Assembly (NCBI RefSeq): GCF_001553195.1
Contig: NZ_CP014281.1
Span: 1 to 64,000, forward strand
DNA from: Mycoplasmopsis canis PG 14
GTDB taxonomy: Bacteria > Bacillota_I > Bacilli_A > Mycoplasmatales > Metamycoplasmataceae
Reading direction: 5' to 3'
Length of the DNA stretch: 64,000 nucleotides
The notes below the pieces were generated by a model, which saw only the letters and a list, made by a program, of their open reading frames with translations, was not told the DNA's origin and searched no databases. Of the stretch, positions 61,032 to 64,000 are shown piece by piece. The position numbers and the translations under genes are program-made. Each line of letters opens with the position of its first letter. Positions within the stretch are counted from its first letter, which is position 1.

Positions 61032-61116
61032 TGGTGCCCAAGACAGGACTTGAACCTGCACGGATTGCTCCACTAGATCCTTAGTCTAGCGTGTCTGCCA
61101 ATTTCACCACTCGGGC
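61032..61116 (-). tRNA. tRNA-Leu (AAG)
   Basis: The 85-base minus-strand gene has the 7-bp acceptor GCCCGAG/CTTGGGC (one G-U pair), a long variable arm typical of tRNA-Leu, T loop TTCAAGT and encoded CCA. The anticodon stem CTAGA/TCTAG encloses CTAAGGA, so U33 is followed by AAG, reading CUU. A34 is uncommon in bacterial tRNAs outside Arg-ACG. Confidence 0.9.
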
Positions 61117-61187
61117 ATGTGATAATATTTTACCACAATAAAAAAATATCAATAACATATTGAAATTGTTTTCTTTTGACTAATAAA

Positions 61188-61206
61188 AAAATCACATAAA
61201 GTGATT

Positions 61207-61208
<2 letters not shown>
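61188..61208 (-). terminator. tpiA terminator
   Basis: AAAATCAC at 61188-61195 pairs with GTGATTTT at 61201-61208. The stem overlaps the tpiA stop codon, and T residues follow on the minus strand. Confidence 0.75.
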
Positions 61209-61941
<733 letters not shown>

Positions 61942-62026
61942 TCTTGATCCTCCGTTTTAATAATATTAATTTTATCAAAAAAAGTTTTCTTTTTGTACTT
62001 TTTTAATAAAAGAATATTAACTAAAT

Positions 62027-62512
62027 ATGATTAAAAATAGAGGAATGTTTTTAGAAAAAATTATTAATAAAACTATTAGTTATTTTTGAACCAATAATTA
62101 TGCTTTCATAGAGAAAAAAACTTTAGATATAAGTTTTAACAAAGTGATACATCAGAAAAATCATTTAATAATAAATAAAGGCTATATTTCTAAAAAGTCA
62201 ACAGTTGATTATATCGGAATGTTTAATGGAGCATTTGTTTGTTTTGAAGCAAAAAGTTGCAATGAAAATAGGTTTGATTTAAGTAACATAAAAGAACACC
62301 AAATACAATATCTAAACTTAATAAATAAAAATGGAGGCACAGCTTTTGTTGTACTATTTTTTAGTACTAATAATACATTTTTTAAATTGAATCTTCAATT
62401 TTTGAATAGTTGCATTAGCAAGGGTTTTAAAAGTATAAGTTATGAAGAAATAAAAAAGAATTCTAAGCAATTATTCTTAGAATTCCCTGGAATTTTAAAT
62501 ATTTTTGAATAA
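62027..62512 (+). CDS. recU: Holliday junction resolvase RecU
   Basis: RecU cuts four-way junctions in recombination in Firmicutes and mollicutes. The 161-aa product has the N-terminal NRGMFLEKIINKT motif, the active-site region STVDYIGMFNGAFVCFEAKS near residues 58-77 (acidic residues and ExK), and HQIQYLNLINKNGGTAFV near 95. One TGA (YFWTNN) is Trp. No SD is visible ahead of 62027. It is convergent with hup, with only 3 bases between the stop codons. Confidence 0.92.
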
Positions 62513-62515
62513 AAA

Positions 62516-62806
62516 TTATTTAAAATCTAATAAATCACGTAAGTATTTTGAAGGTTTGTATTTAATAACACGTTTTTGTGGAACAACTTGTTCTTGTTTT
62601 GAAAATCTGTTAATAATTGTACGTTGTGGTTTAACAACAGTTGTAAAAATACCAAAGTGTGATAATCTAACTGAATCTTCAGCTAATAATTGTTCTTTAA
62701 GAACAAATAACATTGTATCAAGAACTTGGTCAACTTGTTTTGGTGATAATTTTAATGTATCTTCAGTCATTTCTGAAACTTGAGTAACAAACTCTTTTTT
62801 TGTCAT
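62516..62806 (-). CDS. hup: HU-family DNA-binding protein
   Basis: HU bends and compacts DNA. The 96-aa product has an N-terminal helical dimer region (MTKKEFVTQVSEMTEDT). SVRLSHFGIFTTVVKPQRTI follows, where the beta arm begins, and then a basic C-terminal part with VIKYKPSKYLRDLLD. The arm signature is degenerate relative to standard HU. Two ATGs are possible, at 62812 and 62806; AGGAG abuts the first, so the second, with 6-base spacing, is preferred. Confidence 0.92.
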   Translation of the reverse strand: MTKKEFVTQVSEMTEDTLKLSPKQVDQVLDTMLFVLKEQLLAEDSVRLSHFGIFTTVVKPQRTIINRFSKQEQVVPQKRVIKYKPSKYLRDLLDFK

Positions 62807-62938
62807 ATTCATCTCCTATGTATTTTATTTTAATATAACATAATTATAGTTTATTTTTTATCATATCCAAGTAAAAACACCTATAAAATAGCATTAAAAG
62901 TATAATTTGTCTATTTAATATTTAAATAATTCATTTTT

Positions 62939-63643
62939 TTATTTTATTTTTTCTACTTTTTTAATTTCTTTTCATTCAAAAGGAAACATTGGCGGTGTAC
63001 TTCTTAATTTTTTAATTATAACAATTTTATCTTCTCTTGTTGAAAAATCTTCTTGGAATTCTTCAATATTTATAGAATGATCTATAAGTTTTAAAATAGG
63101 TTGTGCCTCTTCAATTTCTTCATAAACTTTTTTGCTTTTTAATAAAGACATTTCCCCATTTAGTTTTACTAAATGAAAGGATGACATAAGAAGCCCTCTT
63201 ACACTTGAAACCGCTCTTGCTGTAACTATATCAAAAAGATTTTTATCTTCAACTTCTTCAACTCTAGTTCTTTTTATTTCAACATAATTATTTAAATTTA
63301 ACTCATTTACTACTAGCTCTAAAAATAAAACTCTTTTTTGTAATGGTTCATAAATAAAAATCTTATTTTCAGGTTTTGTTAATGCATAAGGGATAGAAGG
63401 GAATCCAGCACCAGCACCAATATCTAATATGTTCAATCCATTTCTGTCTTTAACAATTTGCAACATAAAAATTAATGATTCTCAAATTCCTTCTTCTCAC
63501 AATCTTTCCCCTGAGAACCCGGTTAGATTCATTACTTTGTTTTTTTCTTCAATTAAGTTAACATACTTCTCAAATAAAGAAAAGTCTCATTTATTTTTTT
63601 TACATAATGATTTCAAAATGTCTTTTTTAGAACTATTTTTCAT
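62939..63643 (-). CDS. rsmG: 16S rRNA (guanine527-N7)-methyltransferase
   Basis: RsmG (GidB) methylates G527 of 16S rRNA. The 234-aa product has the N-terminal EKNKVMNLTGFSGERLWEEG, the SAM motif ILDIGAGAGFPSIPYAL near residue 73, and VTARAVSSVRGLL near 140. The C-terminal KEIKKVEKIK follows a TGA-Trp. Several more TGA occur in the first 60 residues (KNKWDFS, RLWEEGIWES), so the standard code misses the start. No SD is clear at 63643. Confidence 0.94.
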
Positions 63644-63712
63644 AAAAAAATTATATCATTTAAAAGATCAATAAAATTAAAATTTTATATTATTCATTTC
63701 ATATATTTTTTG

Positions 63713-63806
63713 TATAATATGAAAGTTACTCTTATAGTAACCGTTCCAAAAAGGTTTAAGTAGCTATGTCTCACCTCAAGGACGAGCCACTAATTGGAGG
63801 TATTGC
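63713..63806 (+). promoter_or_regulatory. rplU promoter and structured leader
   Basis: TATAAT at 63713-63718 is the probable -10 box. The leader of about 80 bases begins with a stem GTTACT/AGTAAC (about 63724-63740), followed by a second AACC/GGTT pairing. The SD GGAGG at 63796-63800 precedes the ATG. An L21-type autoregulatory leader occurs in Firmicutes; whether this is its homologue is unknown. Confidence 0.45.
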
Positions 63807-64000
63807 ATGTTAGCAATTATCGAAACAGGTGGGAAACAACTTCTAGTTAAAGAAGGTCAAACAATCTATATTGAAAAAGTTGAAGGACAAGAAGGATCTG
63901 AAGTTAAATTCGATAAAGTTTTACTTGTTGTTTCAGAAAAAAGTTCAAAGGTTGGTTCACCTTTAGTTAAAAATGCTGTCGTATCAGGTGTTATTGAAAA
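63807..64000 (+). CDS. rplU: 50S ribosomal protein bL21, 5' part (cut by window end)
   Basis: The first 64 codons read MLAIIETGGKQLLVKEGQTI and continue with VEGQEGSEVKFDKVLLV, the usual bL21 start. The frame is open at the end of the window. rpmA would be expected downstream. Confidence 0.95.
   Translation, partial: MLAIIETGGKQLLVKEGQTIYIEKVEGQEGSEVKFDKVLLVVSEKSSKVGSPLVKNAVVSGVIE

Noticed and set aside
60700-61130. Gene-free tRNA spacer
   Set aside because: First read as empty, but the minus strand holds a 24-codon Cys-rich frame with a ribosome site, now listed as a feature.

Overview
The window looks like a mollicute chromosome (Mycoplasma sensu lato) that starts at the replication origin. 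The DNA is very AT-rich. TGA must be read as Trp: dozens of conserved proteins (DnaN, TrmD, LigA, PolC, TyrS, GlpK, RpsD) are interrupted by in-frame TGA at plausible Trp positions. The genes are small and packed, the 16S-23S unit carries no 5S, and the window encodes lipoproteins with a mycoplasma-type signal (Cys at 22-24). All coordinates below use translation table 4. Genus and species are not decided by anything I can see.

Layout. 46-4289: dnaA, an oriC-like spacer, dnaN, an S4-domain gene, then rpsP-trmD-rplS. 4547-9096: accessory surface region with a 444-aa lipoprotein, a small membrane protein behind a poly-A tract, and a DUF31-type serine protease lipoprotein translationally coupled to ligA. 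9096-18936 (mostly minus strand): ligA; degV-tsaE-tsaB-tsaD (t6A tRNA modification); divergent ytpR-like gene and tyrS; two unknown membrane proteins chained to a DJ-1/PfpI gene; def. 18987-32399: housekeeping genes plsY, pyrH-frr, msrA, a PQ-loop protein, mnmE, tatD, rsmA, eno, cdsA, polC. 32472-45256: surface locus with a disordered lipoprotein and one uninterrupted 3,911-codon gene made of nested repeats. 45465-48999: HAD phosphatase, rnhC, recA, YmdB-type phosphodiesterase. 49100-53787: 16S and 23S rRNA with long processing stems. 54059-54889: rpsD, rpmE. 55223-60695: glycerol operon glpO-glpK-glpF-dhaK-dhaL-dhaM behind two palindromes. 60754-64000: tRNA-His, a tiny Cys-rich ORF, tRNA-Leu, tpiA, recU, hup, rsmG and the start of rplU.

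How the parts work together. GlpF admits glycerol, GlpK phosphorylates it and GlpO oxidises glycerol 3-phosphate to DHAP, giving H2O2. DhaK/L/M would make DHAP from dihydroxyacetone using PTS phosphate. TpiA and Eno carry the product through lower glycolysis. TsaB/D/E, TrmD, MnmE, RsmA and RsmG modify tRNA and rRNA. DnaA, DnaN, PolC, LigA, RecA, RecU, RnhC and HU replicate and maintain DNA.

Most unusual signals: the three-level nested repeat of the giant surface protein; a 23-codon Cys-rich ORF with its own ribosome site between two tRNA genes; the repeated TTGACTAGTCA palindrome before the glycerol operon; a 15-base homopolymer ahead of a membrane gene; at least eleven TAATG stop/start overlaps; and PolC with a PHP domain that has lost its metal-binding histidines.
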